Below are positions 16,706 through 26,517 of a stretch of 64,000 nt of DNA, piece by piece. A program made the translations under genes and the position numbers. Positions within the stretch are counted from its first letter, which is position 1; every line of letters begins with the position of its first letter. This DNA comes from Diplocloster agilis. GTDB taxonomy: Bacteria > Bacillota > Clostridia > Lachnospirales > Lachnospiraceae. Below the pieces are notes generated by a model that saw only the letters and a program-made list of their open reading frames with translations, did no database searches and had not been told where the DNA came from. Location of the stretch: assembly GCF_019042275.1 (NCBI RefSeq), contig NZ_JAHQCW010000022.1, positions 34,389 through 98,388 of the forward strand. Direction: 5' to 3'.

Positions 16706-19372
16706 ATGAGCGAAAAGATTGTATTGATAGATGGGCACAGCATCCTGAACCGGGCCTTTTTCGGGGTGCCGGATCTGACGAACTCAGACGGGCTGCATAC
16801 GAATGCGATTTATGGATTTCTAAATATCATGTTTAAAATTCTGGAGGAGGAGCAGGCGGATTATCTGACCGTGGCGTTTGACGTACATGCTCCCACCTTC
16901 CGGCATGAGATGTTTGGGGAATATAAGGGAACCAGGAAACCGATGGCGGATGAACTGCACCAGCAGGTGCCGGTGATGAAGGAAGTGCTGGGCGCCATGG
17001 GGATTCAGGTGATCGAGCAGGCAGGGTATGAGGCGGACGACCTGCTGGGCACCGTATCCAAACACTGCGAGGAGCTGGGGTTGGACGTATCGGTGGTGTC
17101 CGGAGACAGGGATTTATTGCAGTTAGCTACGGACAAGGTAAAGATCCGGATTCCCAAGACAAAGCGGGGAACCACGGAGGTCGAGGATTATTACGCGGAG
17201 GATGTATGCAAGCGTTACCAGGTGACGCCCACCCAGTTTATCGATGTCAAGGCATTGATGGGCGACGCTTCGGATAATATCCCGGGGGTTCCGGGAATCG
17301 GGGAAAAGACGGCGACAAAGATCATCGTGGACTATGGCAGTATCGAAAACGCTTATGAACATGTGGAGGAGATCAAGCCGAACCGGGCGAAAGAAGCGCT
17401 GCGGGATCATTATGATATGGCTCAGATGAGTAAAACCCTGGCCACGATCTGCGTGGACTGCGATGTTCCGTTTTCGTTAGACAAGGCAAAGCTTGGCGAA
17501 TTGTATACGCCGGAGGCGTATAATCTGTTTAAACAGCTGGAATTTAAAAACATGCTGAGCCGGTTCCATGTGGAAGTGCCCGCGCAAAAAGTAGAGGGAC
17601 ATTTTCGGAAAGTCACGCTGCTGCAGGATGTGGAGGAAGTGTTTCAGAATATTCAAAAGATTCTGGAGGCGGATTCGGAAAAGAAAGACAGCCGGATCGG
17701 CTTCGTGTGGATCGGGGAGGAGGAGCCTCTCGGGCTTGCTCTCGCCTGCGGGGATAAGGAGATCTGTTATATCCCGGCGGAAGGTTTCGTGACGGAAGAG
17801 TATCTGAAGGAACAGCTGGGAAATCTGATAGCAAAAGCGGATGCGGCTGCGACGCTGGATCTGAAAAGCCAGCTGGGGCGGATCACCCTGACAGATGCAG
17901 GGAAGGAGCGGCTGTTTGACTGTAATATTGCCGCGTATCTGCTGAATCCGCTTAAGGACAGCTATTCTTATGATGATCTTGCGAAGGAATATCTGGGACT
18001 GATGATTCCGTCCCGGATGGATCTGCTGGGCAAATCAGGGTGGACGGCCGCGCAGGAAGAAAAACCCCAGGAATTTCTGACCTGTGTCTGTTATATGGCT
18101 TATACCGCCTGGAGGGCTGCAAAAGAACTGATGGAGGGCCTGAAGGACACGGACATGCTCCGCCTTTTTCAAACGGTGGAGATGCCGCTCGTGTATACCC
18201 TTTACGATATGGAACAGGCCGGCATCCTGGTGCAGTCGGAAGAGCTTAAGATCTACGGGGAAGAGTTAGGAGTCAGGATCGCGCAGCTGGAACAGAGCAT
18301 CTATCAGATGGCCGGAGAGGAGTTTAACATCAATTCTCCAAAACAGCTGGGCGTGGTGCTGTTTGAACATCTGAAGCTTCCCGGAGGAAAGAAGACGAAG
18401 ACCGGATTCTCCACAGCGGCGGATGTGTTAGAAAAGCTGGCCCCGGAAAATGAGATCGTGTCGCTGATTCTGGAATACCGCCAGCTGACAAAATTAAAAT
18501 CCACTTATGCCGATGGGCTTGCGGCCTACATCGCGGCGGACGGAAGAATCCACAGCACATTTAACCAGACGATTACGGCTACCGGCAGAATCAGCAGCAC
18601 GGAGCCGAATCTTCAAAATATACCGATCCGGATGGAACTGGGCCGGCTGATTCGAAAAGTGTTCATACCTGCGCCCGGCTGTGTCTTTATCGACGCGGAC
18701 TACTCCCAGATCGAGCTGAGAGTGCTGGCGCATATGTCCGAGGATGAGAATCTGATTCACGCGTACCGAGAAGCGGCGGATATCCACCGGATGACCGCTT
18801 CCCAGGTGTTCCACACTCCTTTTGATGAGGTCAGCCCGCAGCAGAGGAGCAACGCCAAAGCGGTGAATTTTGGGATCGTCTATGGGATCAGCTCCTTCGG
18901 GTTAAGCCAGGGCCTTAGCATTACCCGAAAGGAAGCGGCGGATTATATCGGGAAATACTTTGAAACCTATCCGGGTGTGAAGAAGTTTCTGGATAACCTG
19001 GTAGTCCACGCAAAAGAAGAGGGATATGTGACCACCATGTTCGGCCGCAGGCGGCCGGTGCCGGAATTAAAATCCAGCAATTTTATGCAGCGCTCTTTCG
19101 GAGAGCGGGTGGCTATGAATTCGCCGATCCAGGGAACGGCGGCGGATATTATCAAGATCGCTATGATCCATGTGAACGAGCGGTTAAAAAAGGAAAAGTT
19201 AAAGTCCCGGTTGATCCTGCAGGTGCATGATGAGCTGCTGATCGAGGCGGACAGAAGCGAAGTGGAAGAAGTGCAGAAGATTCTGTCGGAGGAGATGCAC
19301 CGGGCGGCGGACTTAAGCGTGCCGTTGGAAATCGATATGCACGAAGGGGAAAACTGGTACGAAGCGAAGTAG
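16706..19372 (+). CDS. polA: DNA polymerase I, apparently without an active proofreading site
   Basis: An 888-aa repair and Okazaki-fragment polymerase. Residues 1 to about 290 are the 5' nuclease (IDGHSILNRAFFG; YEADDLLG; DASDNIPGVPGIG). About 320-480 is the 3'-5' exonuclease-like domain, but the DxE metal ligands of motif I are missing: the matching segment reads GFVWIGEEEPLG. About 490-888 is the polymerase with motif A DADYSQIELR, motif B RSNAKAVNFGIVYG and motif C LQVHDELLIEA. Loss of proofreading is known in Bacillus/Geobacillus Pol I. coaE follows 11 bases later. Confidence 0.95.
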   Translation: MSEKIVLIDGHSILNRAFFGVPDLTNSDGLHTNAIYGFLNIMFKILEEEQADYLTVAFDVHAPTFRHEMFGEYKGTRKPMADELHQQVPVMKEVLGAMGIQVIEQAGYEADDLLGTVSKHCEELGLDVSVVSGDRDLLQLATDKVKIRIPKTKRGTTEVEDYYAEDVCKRYQVTPTQFIDVKALMGDASDNIPGVPGIGEKTATKIIVDYGSIENAYEHVEEIKPNRAKEALRDHYDMAQMSKTLATICVDCDVPFSLDKAKLGELYTPEAYNLFKQLEFKNMLSRFHVEVPAQKVEGHFRKVTLLQDVEEVFQNIQKILEADSEKKDSRIGFVWIGEEEPLGLALACGDKEICYIPAEGFVTEEYLKEQLGNLIAKADAAATLDLKSQLGRITLTDAGKERLFDCNIAAYLLNPLKDSYSYDDLAKEYLGLMIPSRMDLLGKSGWTAAQEEKPQEFLTCVCYMAYTAWRAAKELMEGLKDTDMLRLFQTVEMPLVYTLYDMEQAGILVQSEELKIYGEELGVRIAQLEQSIYQMAGEEFNINSPKQLGVVLFEHLKLPGGKKTKTGFSTAADVLEKLAPENEIVSLILEYRQLTKLKSTYADGLAAYIAADGRIHSTFNQTITATGRISSTEPNLQNIPIRMELGRLIRKVFIPAPGCVFIDADYSQIELRVLAHMSEDENLIHAYREAADIHRMTASQVFHTPFDEVSPQQRSNAKAVNFGIVYGISSFGLSQGLSITRKEAADYIGKYFETYPGVKKFLDNLVVHAKEEGYVTTMFGRRRPVPELKSSNFMQRSFGERVAMNSPIQGTAADIIKIAMIHVNERLKKEKLKSRLILQVHDELLIEADRSEVEEVQKILSEEMHRAADLSVPLEIDMHEGENWYEAK

Positions 19373-19383
19373 GGGCGGAGCAT

Positions 19384-20001
19384 ATGAAAGTGATTGGAAT
19401 TACCGGAGGTGTCGGTTCCGGGAAAAGTACGATATTGGAGTATATAGGAAGAGTCTATAACGCCCGGGTGATCCAGGCCGATAAAGTGGGCCACCTGATG
19501 ATGGAGACAGGGCAGCCGGGCTATTATCAGGTGGTGGAGACCTTCGGAAGCGGCATCCTGAACGGGGATCAGACCGTCAATCGGGCGAAGCTGTCGGCGT
19601 TGGTATTCGAAAAGCCGGAACTGCTGGCGAAGCTTGAGAAGATTATCCATCCGGCGGTGAAAGCCTATATTGTGGAAGAGATCGATAAGGAGCGGACCGC
19701 GGGAAAGCTTTCACTGGTGCTGGTAGAAGCGGCGCTGCTGATTGAAGACAATTACCGCGTGCTCTGCGATGAATTCTGGTATATTTACGCGGCGGATGAG
19801 ATACGCAGGGAACGGCTGAAACGCTGGCGGGGCTACAGCGATGAAAAGGTGGACCGGATCATGGCCCATCAGATGTCGGCCGAGGAATACCGCAGGCATT
19901 GTGAGGAAGAGATTGACAATAACGGGGAGCTTTCGGATGTATATGGCCAGATTGATCAGATAATGAAAAAGCGCGGTATCCATAAGAGACAGAAAATGTA
20001 A
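19384..20001 (+). CDS. coaE: Dephospho-CoA kinase
   Basis: A 205-aa P-loop kinase catalysing the final step of coenzyme A synthesis, 3'-phosphorylation of dephospho-CoA. The Walker A motif GGVGSGKST is at residues 7-15; the family's CoA-domain features include ADKVGH (about residue 34) and KIIHPAVK. Length is normal. It follows polA by 11 bases, a common gene order in Clostridia. Confidence 0.94.
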   Translation: MKVIGITGGVGSGKSTILEYIGRVYNARVIQADKVGHLMMETGQPGYYQVVETFGSGILNGDQTVNRAKLSALVFEKPELLAKLEKIIHPAVKAYIVEEIDKERTAGKLSLVLVEAALLIEDNYRVLCDEFWYIYAADEIRRERLKRWRGYSDEKVDRIMAHQMSAEEYRRHCEEEIDNNGELSDVYGQIDQIMKKRGIHKRQKM

Positions 20002-20026
20002 AACAGGATCAGAAAGGAAGAACAGC

Positions 20027-20824
20027 ATGAATTTATGCAGTATAGCCAGCGGCAGCAGCGGGAACTGTATCTATGTGGGCAGTGAAAAAACGCATTTGCT
20101 GGTGGACGCGGGAATCAGCGGTAAACGGATCGAACAGGGATTGAACGAACTGGATTTGACCACAGGGGATATGAAAGGGATTTTGATTACCCATGAACAT
20201 ATCGATCACGTGCAGGGCCTGGGAGTGCTGGCCAGAAGGTACGGACTGCCGATCTATGGGACAGCGGCCACCTTTGAGGCGGTGAAGCGGATGAATTCCG
20301 TGGGAAAGATACCGGATGAGCTGTTTTGTCCGATTTGTCCGGACGAAGTGTTTGAAATCGAGGATTTGCAGATCCGTCCGTTTTCCATTTCCCATGACGC
20401 CGCCGACCCGGTGGCTTACCGGCTGGAATGCGGGGCGAAGGCGGTTGGAGTGGCCACGGATATGGGAATTTATACGGATTATATCGTGGAGAACCTGCAG
20501 GGATTAGATGCTCTTTTGCTGGAGGCGAACCATGACATACATATGCTGGAGGTGGGCGCTTACCCCTATCCGCTGAAACGGCGGATTCTGGGAGAGCGGG
20601 GCCATCTGTCCAATGAGGCCAGCGGTCAGCTGCTTTGCAGGCTGTTGCATGATAAATTAAAATCGATCGTACTGGGTCATCTGAGCAAGGAGAATAACTA
20701 TGCGGAACTGGCCTATGAGACGGTAAAGCTGGAAATTGACCTGGATAATTGCCCGTATCAGTCCGGGGATTTTAAAATCCAGGTGGCCAAAAGGGACTGT
20801 GTATCGGAATTGATCGCAGTTTGA
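20027..20824 (+). CDS. YycJ/WalJ-type metallo-beta-lactamase-fold hydrolase
   Basis: A 265-aa soluble metallo-hydrolase. The metal-binding HxHxDH motif is ITHEHIDHVQG at about residues 45-55, after the glycine-rich IASGSSGNCIYV start typical of YycJ relatives. ISHDAADPVAY and GHLSKENNYAEL provide later ligand positions. Relatives are linked to DNA processing and cell-wall/division coordination in Firmicutes; the biochemical role is uncertain. AGAAAGGAAG precedes the ATG; the gene continues the polA-coaE cluster. Confidence 0.87.
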   Translation: MNLCSIASGSSGNCIYVGSEKTHLLVDAGISGKRIEQGLNELDLTTGDMKGILITHEHIDHVQGLGVLARRYGLPIYGTAATFEAVKRMNSVGKIPDELFCPICPDEVFEIEDLQIRPFSISHDAADPVAYRLECGAKAVGVATDMGIYTDYIVENLQGLDALLLEANHDIHMLEVGAYPYPLKRRILGERGHLSNEASGQLLCRLLHDKLKSIVLGHLSKENNYAELAYETVKLEIDLDNCPYQSGDFKIQVAKRDCVSELIAV

Positions 20825-20864
20825 AAAAATGATTTGAGAAATAGAATAAAAGGAGAACCTGAGG

Positions 20865-21137
20865 ATGAAAAAGACAATCATTACCGTTGTAGGAAAGGAT
20901 ACCGTGGGTATCATCGGAAAAGTGTGCACGTACCTGGCAAATAACAATATTAATATAGAAGACATTTCTCAGACGATCGTGCAGGAATTTTTTAACATGA
21001 TGATGATCGTGGATACGAACCAATCCCCCAAGCCGTTTGCGGATCTGTGCAAGGAGCTGGACCAGATCGGAGATGAGATCGGGGTAACCATCAAATGCCA
21101 GCATGAAGATATTTTTGACAAAATGCACCGGATTTAA
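20865..21137 (+). CDS. ACT-domain protein (UPF0237 type)
   Basis: A 90-aa single ACT domain ([18 protein letters not shown] then [20 protein letters not shown]). Such small proteins bind amino acids or similar ligands and act as regulators. It sits 26 bases before the PFL-family (UPF0210) gene; this pair is widely conserved in Firmicutes, but the function of the pair is not established. AGGAG precedes the start. Confidence 0.9.
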   Translation: MKKTIITVVGKDTVGIIGKVCTYLANNNINIEDISQTIVQEFFNMMMIVDTNQSPKPFADLCKELDQIGDEIGVTIKCQHEDIFDKMHRI

Positions 21138-21163
21138 CGAGAGGAAGGCACAGGGATAACAGG

Positions 21164-22528
21164 ATGATTAATATATTTGAAGTAAATGAAACCAACCGGA
21201 TGATCGAGCAGGCGAATTTGGATGTGCGTACGATTACGCTTGGCATCAGCCTGCTGGACTGTGCAGACGCGGATCTGCAGAAAGTAAATGAGAATATTTA
21301 CCGTAAAATAACAACTCTGGCGGAAAAGCTGGTGGCTACCGGAAAAGAGATCGAGCGGGAATTCGGGGTTCCCATCGTCAATAAAAGGATTTCCGTGACT
21401 CCCATCGCCCTGGTGGGAGCGGCGGCCTGCAAATGCCCGGAGGATTTCGTGGAGATCGCAAAGACGTTGGACCGGGCGGCTAAGACCGTAGGGGTCAACT
21501 TCATCGGCGGATATTCCGCGCTGGTCTCCAAAGGGATGACGGCGGCGGACGAGTATCTGATCCGCTCGATTCCCGCTGCGCTTTCCGTCACCGACCGGGT
21601 GTGCAGTTCCGTGAATGTGGGTTCTACAAAATGTGGGATCAATATGGATGCTGTGAAGCTTTTGGGAGAAACTGTATTAAAGACGGCGGAATATACAAAG
21701 GAGCAGGATTCCCTGGGCTGCGCGAAGCTGGTGGTATTCTGCAACGCGCCGGATGACAATCCGTTTATGGCGGGAGCCTTTCACGGGGTTACGGAAGCGG
21801 ATGCCATAATTAATGTGGGGGTCAGCGGTCCCGGCGTTGTGAAGCAGGCGCTGGAACAGGTACGGGGGGAAAACTTCGAGGTTCTCTGCGAGACTATTAA
21901 AAAGACCGCCTTTAAGGTAACCAGAGTGGGCCAGCTGGTGGCCCAGGAAGCGTCAAAACGCATGGGCATTCCCTTCGGAATCGTGGACCTGTCATTGGCG
22001 CCCACGCCTGCCATCGGGGACTCGGTAGCGGAAATTCTTCAGGAGATCGGCCTGGAATATCCGGGAGCGCCCGGTACCACAGCGGCGTTAGCCCTGCTCA
22101 ATGATCAGGTGAAAAAAGGCGGCGTGATGGCGTCCTCCTATGTGGGAGGCTTAAGCGGCGCGTTTATACCGGTCAGCGAAGACCAGGGAATGATCGACGC
22201 GGTGGAAGCAGGGGCGCTGACCCTGGAAAAATTGGAAGCCATGACCTGTGTCTGCTCCGTGGGCCTGGACATGATTGCGGTGCCGGGAGACACGAAGGCA
22301 TCCACGATCTCCGGTATTATCGCGGATGAGATGGCCATCGGCATGGTGAACCAGAAGACAACGGCGGTCCGGCTGATTCCTGTGATCGGGAAAACCGTGG
22401 GGGATACGGTGGAGTTCGGCGGCCTGCTGGGTTATGCGCCGGTGATGCCGGTAAATGGTTTTTCCTGCGAGAGGTTTGTGAACCGGGGAGGCCGGATTCC
22501 CGCGCCGATCCACAGCTTCAAAAACTAA
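21164..22528 (+). CDS. PFL-family protein (UPF0210/DUF711)
   Basis: A 454-aa protein of the conserved UPF0210 family, structurally related to pyruvate formate-lyase-type barrels but without an evident glycyl-radical motif. Recognisable stretches are [19 protein letters not shown] at the start (read in parts), VSVTPIA-like and a glycine-rich [21 protein letters not shown] end. It is normal length and co-transcribed with the ACT protein. Enzymatic activity is unknown. Confidence 0.88.
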   Translation: MINIFEVNETNRMIEQANLDVRTITLGISLLDCADADLQKVNENIYRKITTLAEKLVATGKEIEREFGVPIVNKRISVTPIALVGAAACKCPEDFVEIAKTLDRAAKTVGVNFIGGYSALVSKGMTAADEYLIRSIPAALSVTDRVCSSVNVGSTKCGINMDAVKLLGETVLKTAEYTKEQDSLGCAKLVVFCNAPDDNPFMAGAFHGVTEADAIINVGVSGPGVVKQALEQVRGENFEVLCETIKKTAFKVTRVGQLVAQEASKRMGIPFGIVDLSLAPTPAIGDSVAEILQEIGLEYPGAPGTTAALALLNDQVKKGGVMASSYVGGLSGAFIPVSEDQGMIDAVEAGALTLEKLEAMTCVCSVGLDMIAVPGDTKASTISGIIADEMAIGMVNQKTTAVRLIPVIGKTVGDTVEFGGLLGYAPVMPVNGFSCERFVNRGGRIPAPIHSFKN

Positions 22529-22562
22529 ACGGACGCGGGGAACTTAAAGGGGTTATTTTGTT

Positions 22563-23924
22563 ATGAATAAAGATATGACAGTGGGGAAACCCGGGAAGAC
22601 GCTGTTCTTCTTCGCGGTACCCATGGTGCTGGGCAATCTGTTCCAGCAGCTTTATAATATCGTCGATTCGATGATCGTGGGAAATTTTGTAGGCTCGGAT
22701 GCGCTGGCGGCTGTCGGCGCGTCTGCGTCTATTACTTTTTTATTTGTGGCTATAGCCACCGGTATGAGCGTGGGTTCGTCCGTAGTGATCTCCCAGTTCT
22801 TCGGAGCCAGGCAGATGGGGAAGGTCAAGACCTGTATCTACACGATCCTTCTGTTCGCCGCTGTGTTAAGCGCCGTGCTTACGGTGGTCGGCGTGGGCGG
22901 AAGCGGTGTGATTCTGCGCCTGATGAATACCCCGGATAACGTGTTTGCGGACGCTTCCACATATCTGAAGATCTATTTCGCGGGTATGTTCTTTCTTTTT
23001 ACCTACAATACCCTCACCTCCATCTTTAACGCGCTGGGTGATTCCAGATCTCCGCTCGTATTCCTTGCATTTTCGTCTATTACGAATATAGTGCTGGACC
23101 TGGTCTTTGTCATACGCTTCGGGATGGGCGTGGCCGGCGTGGCCTATGCCACCTTGATTTCCCAGGGGATCTCTGCGGTACTATCTTTTATCTGGCTGAT
23201 GATCCGCCTTCGCAGAATGCAGATCCGGGAAGAATTTTCCTATTTTGATTACCGCACCCTTAAGACGATCTGGAAGATCGCGATTCCTTCCACCATTCAG
23301 CAGTCCATCGTGTCCATCGGTTTCGTGCTGGTACAGGCGCTTGTAAACCGTTATGGTTCCGTGGTGATGGCGGGTTACGCGGCAGCCGGCAAGATAGACA
23401 GTATAGCGATCCTGCCAATGGTGAATGTGGGAAATGCCATGTCCACCTTTACCGCCCAGAATATAGGGGCCGGTAAGCCGGAGCGGGTGACCAAAGGGCT
23501 GCGGGCCGGCTGGGTCATGAGCGGGGTAATCGGGCTGATCGTCACGGTTATCCTATTCCTCTGGGGCGATGTGTTCGTGGGCGCGTTTGTGGATACGGCC
23601 AGTAACCTGGAAGTAATCGGCGTCGGTGTGGAATATTTAAGAGTGGTCAGTACCTTCTATGTGGTCATGGGAGTTATGAATACGGCAAACGGAGTGTTAA
23701 GGGGCGCCGGAGATATCAAGGTGTTCCTGGTCAGCGCCCTTTGCAATCTGGGCAGCCGGGTGATTTTAGCATACGCTCTGGCCTATGTGATCGGAAAATC
23801 CGCGATCTGGTGGGCGATCCCGATCGGCTGGTCCATCGGGCTTGTCATCTCCCTGATCCGGTTAAAGAGCGGAAAATGGAAAGGAAAATCACTGGTAGAT
23901 ACAACGCCTTTACCCGAAGATTAG
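22563..23924 (+). CDS. MATE-family multidrug/metabolite exporter
   Basis: A 453-aa membrane protein with about twelve hydrophobic segments arranged in two similar halves, each starting with the family pattern: KTLFFFAVPMVLGNLFQQLYN in the first (read in parts) and IAIPSTIQQSIVSIGFVLVQALVN in the second. VGNAMSTFTAQNIGAGKPERV is a typical MATE loop. Transport is expected to be driven by Na+ or H+. Its stop lies 20 bases before the LysR gene, suggesting co-transcription. Confidence 0.92.
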   Translation: MNKDMTVGKPGKTLFFFAVPMVLGNLFQQLYNIVDSMIVGNFVGSDALAAVGASASITFLFVAIATGMSVGSSVVISQFFGARQMGKVKTCIYTILLFAAVLSAVLTVVGVGGSGVILRLMNTPDNVFADASTYLKIYFAGMFFLFTYNTLTSIFNALGDSRSPLVFLAFSSITNIVLDLVFVIRFGMGVAGVAYATLISQGISAVLSFIWLMIRLRRMQIREEFSYFDYRTLKTIWKIAIPSTIQQSIVSIGFVLVQALVNRYGSVVMAGYAAAGKIDSIAILPMVNVGNAMSTFTAQNIGAGKPERVTKGLRAGWVMSGVIGLIVTVILFLWGDVFVGAFVDTASNLEVIGVGVEYLRVVSTFYVVMGVMNTANGVLRGAGDIKVFLVSALCNLGSRVILAYALAYVIGKSAIWWAIPIGWSIGLVISLIRLKSGKWKGKSLVDTTPLPED

Positions 23925-23944
23925 CGGGAGACAGGAGGGGTTAG

Positions 23945-24880
23945 ATGAATATCGCGCATTTACGGTATGCGGTAGAGATTGCCAAGACAGGTTCCATTAC
24001 ACAGGCGGCGGATAATCTGTATATGGGCCAGCCGAATATGAGCAAGGCGGTAAAAGAACTGGAATCCACGCTGGGGATCGTGATTTTCAAGCGGACGCCC
24101 AGGGGAGTGGTGCCCACGCAAAAGGGAAAGGAATTCCTGGCTTATGCCCGGAATATCCTGGCCCAGATCGATAATCTGGAATCCCATTACAAGCAGCAGG
24201 AGGAAGACAATCAGAGCTTTTCCGCATTTGTTCCGCGGGGCAGTTACATTGCCACCGCGTTCACGCGGTTTGTAAATGAGCTGGATTTTGACCGGGCGCT
24301 GGAACTGAACTTCAAAGAGACCAACACGATGGCCATTATGAACGGTGTGCTGGAGTACGAATGCAATCTGGGGATTATCCGTTACCAGGCTTCCTACGAA
24401 GATTACTTTCAGAACATGATCAAAGACCGGGGCTTAAAAAGCCGGCCGGTACTGGAATATGAGTACAAGGCCCTGATGTCCAAAGACCACCCTCTGGCCG
24501 GAAAAGAACAGGTAAACGATCAGCAGATCTGCGGGTACACAGAAATCATGCACGGCGACCTGGCTGTTCCGTTCCTGCCGGTGACGAATCCGACTGAGAG
24601 CGGGTGCGAAAAGATGACAAAGCGGCGCATCTACGTGTATGAGCGGGGAAGTCAGTTTGACCTGCTGGTCAACGTGCCCGGCACCTACATGTGGGTTTCG
24701 CCCATGCCCAGGGAGGTGTTGGACCGGTATGGCCTGGTGCAGAAATCCTGCAAAGTATCCGGCCATCGCTATCGGGACGTTCTGATCTATCACCGGGACT
24801 ATCATTTTACCGAGCTGGATAAGCTGTTTTTAGAAAAATTAGAAACCGTCAAAACAGAATTGGGGACATGTCCAAATTGA
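23945..24880 (+). CDS. LysR-family transcriptional regulator
   Basis: A 311-aa regulator with an N-terminal winged HTH (LRYAVEIAKTGSITQAADNLYMGQPNMSKAVKELE, read in parts; residues about 4-60) and a C-terminal periplasmic-binding-like effector domain. It lies 20 bases after the MATE gene on the same strand, so it may control that exporter or a distant target. The last codons and the stop fall inside the left arm of the terminator at 24863. Confidence 0.9.
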   Translation: MNIAHLRYAVEIAKTGSITQAADNLYMGQPNMSKAVKELESTLGIVIFKRTPRGVVPTQKGKEFLAYARNILAQIDNLESHYKQQEEDNQSFSAFVPRGSYIATAFTRFVNELDFDRALELNFKETNTMAIMNGVLEYECNLGIIRYQASYEDYFQNMIKDRGLKSRPVLEYEYKALMSKDHPLAGKEQVNDQQICGYTEIMHGDLAVPFLPVTNPTESGCEKMTKRRIYVYERGSQFDLLVNVPGTYMWVSPMPREVLDRYGLVQKSCKVSGHRYRDVLIYHRDYHFTELDKLFLEKLETVKTELGTCPN

Positions 24881-24908
24881 CTCAATCAATTTGGACATGT
24901 CCCTTTTG
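24863..24908 (+). terminator. Terminator overlapping the LysR stop codon
   Basis: A perfect stem, GGGACATGTCCAAATTGA with TCAATTTGGACATGTCCC, around a 5-base loop and followed by TTTT. The TGA of the LysR gene (24878-24880) lies at the top of the left arm. Confidence 0.92.
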
Positions 24909-24996
24909 GCAATTTTGGCGGAACGGGACAAGCTGCCCTCATGTGTTGGCTTACATATCGGTATTCCATTTTTATATTACCCATATTCCCGGAAGT

Positions 24997-25034
24997 TTGT
25001 TAAAATAATAACAGAAATTCGTTAAATAAATAAC
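24997..25034 (+). promoter_or_regulatory. Two Rex-like operator sites upstream of the alcohol dehydrogenase
   Basis: Site 1 is TTGTTAAAATAATAACAG (24997-25014), matching the Rex consensus TTGTTAA-N4-TTAACAA at 12 of its 14 defined positions. Site 2, GTTAAATAAATAAC (25021-25034), has the same GTTA-N6-TAAC arrangement 22 bp further on, two helical turns. Rex is the NADH/NAD+-sensing repressor that typically controls NADH-consuming fermentation genes, which fits the downstream enzyme. Consensus comparison was by eye. Confidence 0.6.
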
Positions 25035-25059
25035 ATACAAGGGAAAGGATGAGTATAAC

Positions 25060-26241
25060 ATGGCAAGATTTACATTACCCAGAGACGTATATTATGGAAA
25101 AGGCACACTGGAGGTGCTGAAAACCTTAAAGGGAAAGAAAGCGATCGTTGTAGTCGGCGGCGGCTCTATGAAACGCTTCGGTTTCCTGGATAAAGCAGTG
25201 GATTACCTGAAAGATGCAGGTATGGAAGTGCAGTTGTTTGAAAATGTAGAGCCGGACCCTTCCGTAGAGACAGTTATGCGCGGAGCGAAGGCTATGCAGG
25301 AGTTTGAGCCGGACTGGATCGTAGCGATGGGCGGCGGTTCTCCTATTGATGCCGCGAAAGCAATGTGGGCGTTCTATGAATACCCGGAGACTACGTTTGA
25401 AGATCTGATTACACCCTTTAATTTCCCGGAACTGCGTCAGAAAGCAAAATTTGCGGCGATCCCTTCCACATCCGGAACGGCAACCGAAGTAACCGCTTTC
25501 TCTGTTATCACAGATTACGAAAAGGGTATCAAATATCCGCTGGCTGACTTTAACATTACACCGGACGTGGCTATCGTGGATCCGGTTATCGCGGAGACTA
25601 TGCCTGAGAAGCTGACGGCTCATACCGGAATGGATGCGCTGACTCATGCGATTGAAGCCTATGTATCCACTTTGAACAGCCCGTTTACAGATCCTCTGGC
25701 GATTAAAGCGATCCAGATGGTATTTGAATATCTGCCGGCATCCTATCAGAAGGATATGAGCGCAAGAGAGCAGATGCACTACGCGCAGTGCCTGGCCGGA
25801 ATGGCATTCTCAAACGCCCTGCTTGGAATCGTACATTCTATGGCTCACAAGACGGGGGCAGCGTTCTCTACCGGACATATTCCTCACGGATGCGCCAATG
25901 CTATCTACCTTCCTTATGTAATTCAGTACAATGCGAAGGATGAGACCGCTAAGAAACGTTACGCCGACATTGCAAAAGAAGTCGGATTAACCGGAGCAAA
26001 TGATGACGAACTGGTGAAAGCACTCTGCGATAAGATCGATGCCTACAATGTAAAACTCAGTATTCCGAAGACCTTAAAAGAATTCGGGATCGAGGAAAAG
26101 GAATTCAAAGAGAAAGTGGCAGCGATCGCCGAACTGGCTGTAGGAGATGCCTGCACAGGTTCCAACCCGAGAGCAATCACCCCGGCTGAGATGGAAAAAT
26201 TATTAAACTGCACTTACTACGGAACGGAAGTTGATTTCTAA
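25060..26241 (+). CDS. Iron-containing (group III) alcohol dehydrogenase
   Basis: A 393-aa Fe-ADH family enzyme reducing an aldehyde or ketone with NAD(P)H. The nucleotide-binding region contains GGGSMKRFG and MGGGSPIDAAKAMW; metal-binding residues lie in HTGMDALTHAIEAY, IVHSMAHKTGA and HIPHGCANAI. Length is standard. It is expressed alone, with a terminator at 26337 and two Rex-like sites in the promoter, consistent with redox-controlled fermentation to alcohol (for example ethanol or butanol; substrate unproven). Confidence 0.93.
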   Translation: MARFTLPRDVYYGKGTLEVLKTLKGKKAIVVVGGGSMKRFGFLDKAVDYLKDAGMEVQLFENVEPDPSVETVMRGAKAMQEFEPDWIVAMGGGSPIDAAKAMWAFYEYPETTFEDLITPFNFPELRQKAKFAAIPSTSGTATEVTAFSVITDYEKGIKYPLADFNITPDVAIVDPVIAETMPEKLTAHTGMDALTHAIEAYVSTLNSPFTDPLAIKAIQMVFEYLPASYQKDMSAREQMHYAQCLAGMAFSNALLGIVHSMAHKTGAAFSTGHIPHGCANAIYLPYVIQYNAKDETAKKRYADIAKEVGLTGANDDELVKALCDKIDAYNVKLSIPKTLKEFGIEEKEFKEKVAAIAELAVGDACTGSNPRAITPAEMEKLLNCTYYGTEVDF

Positions 26242-26336
26242 TAAATTCTTATAGAAGTCACAGAAGCATATTTCTAATGTTGGTTTGCTGAAGACGGCAC
26301 TCTTTAGTTTTACCATATATAGTGAACGATACGGAA

Positions 26337-26405
26337 GATAGAATATGGAAGGGGAGATTTACCGGATAACCGCTGATCTGGCTCCCGGACCGTATTCTAT
26401 TTTCT
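26337..26405 (+). terminator. Terminator after the alcohol dehydrogenase
   Basis: Long hairpin with outer ATAGAATATGG pairing CCGTATTCTAT and inner GGGGAG/CTCCC, followed by TTTT. Confidence 0.8.
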
Positions 26406-26426
26406 GTGTGATTTTATGATCAAGTG

Positions 26427-26497
26427 TTGCCATTTTTTTCGATTTGGCTTATAGTAAAAAGGACGTACCTATTTGCAAAGCTAAGGGGAGCAAATAG
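26427..26497 (+). promoter_or_regulatory. Promoter and leader hairpin of nfnAB
   Basis: TTGCCA (26427-26432), a 17-base spacer and TATAGT (26450-26455). The short leader then contains a perfect inverted repeat, CTATTTGC (26469-26476) with GCAAATAG (26490-26497), ending about 20 bases before the nfnA ATG. It could be a protein-binding site or an mRNA hairpin near the ribosome site. Confidence 0.6.
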
Positions 26498-26517
26498 TAA
26501 GTTTGAGGAGGAATAGC

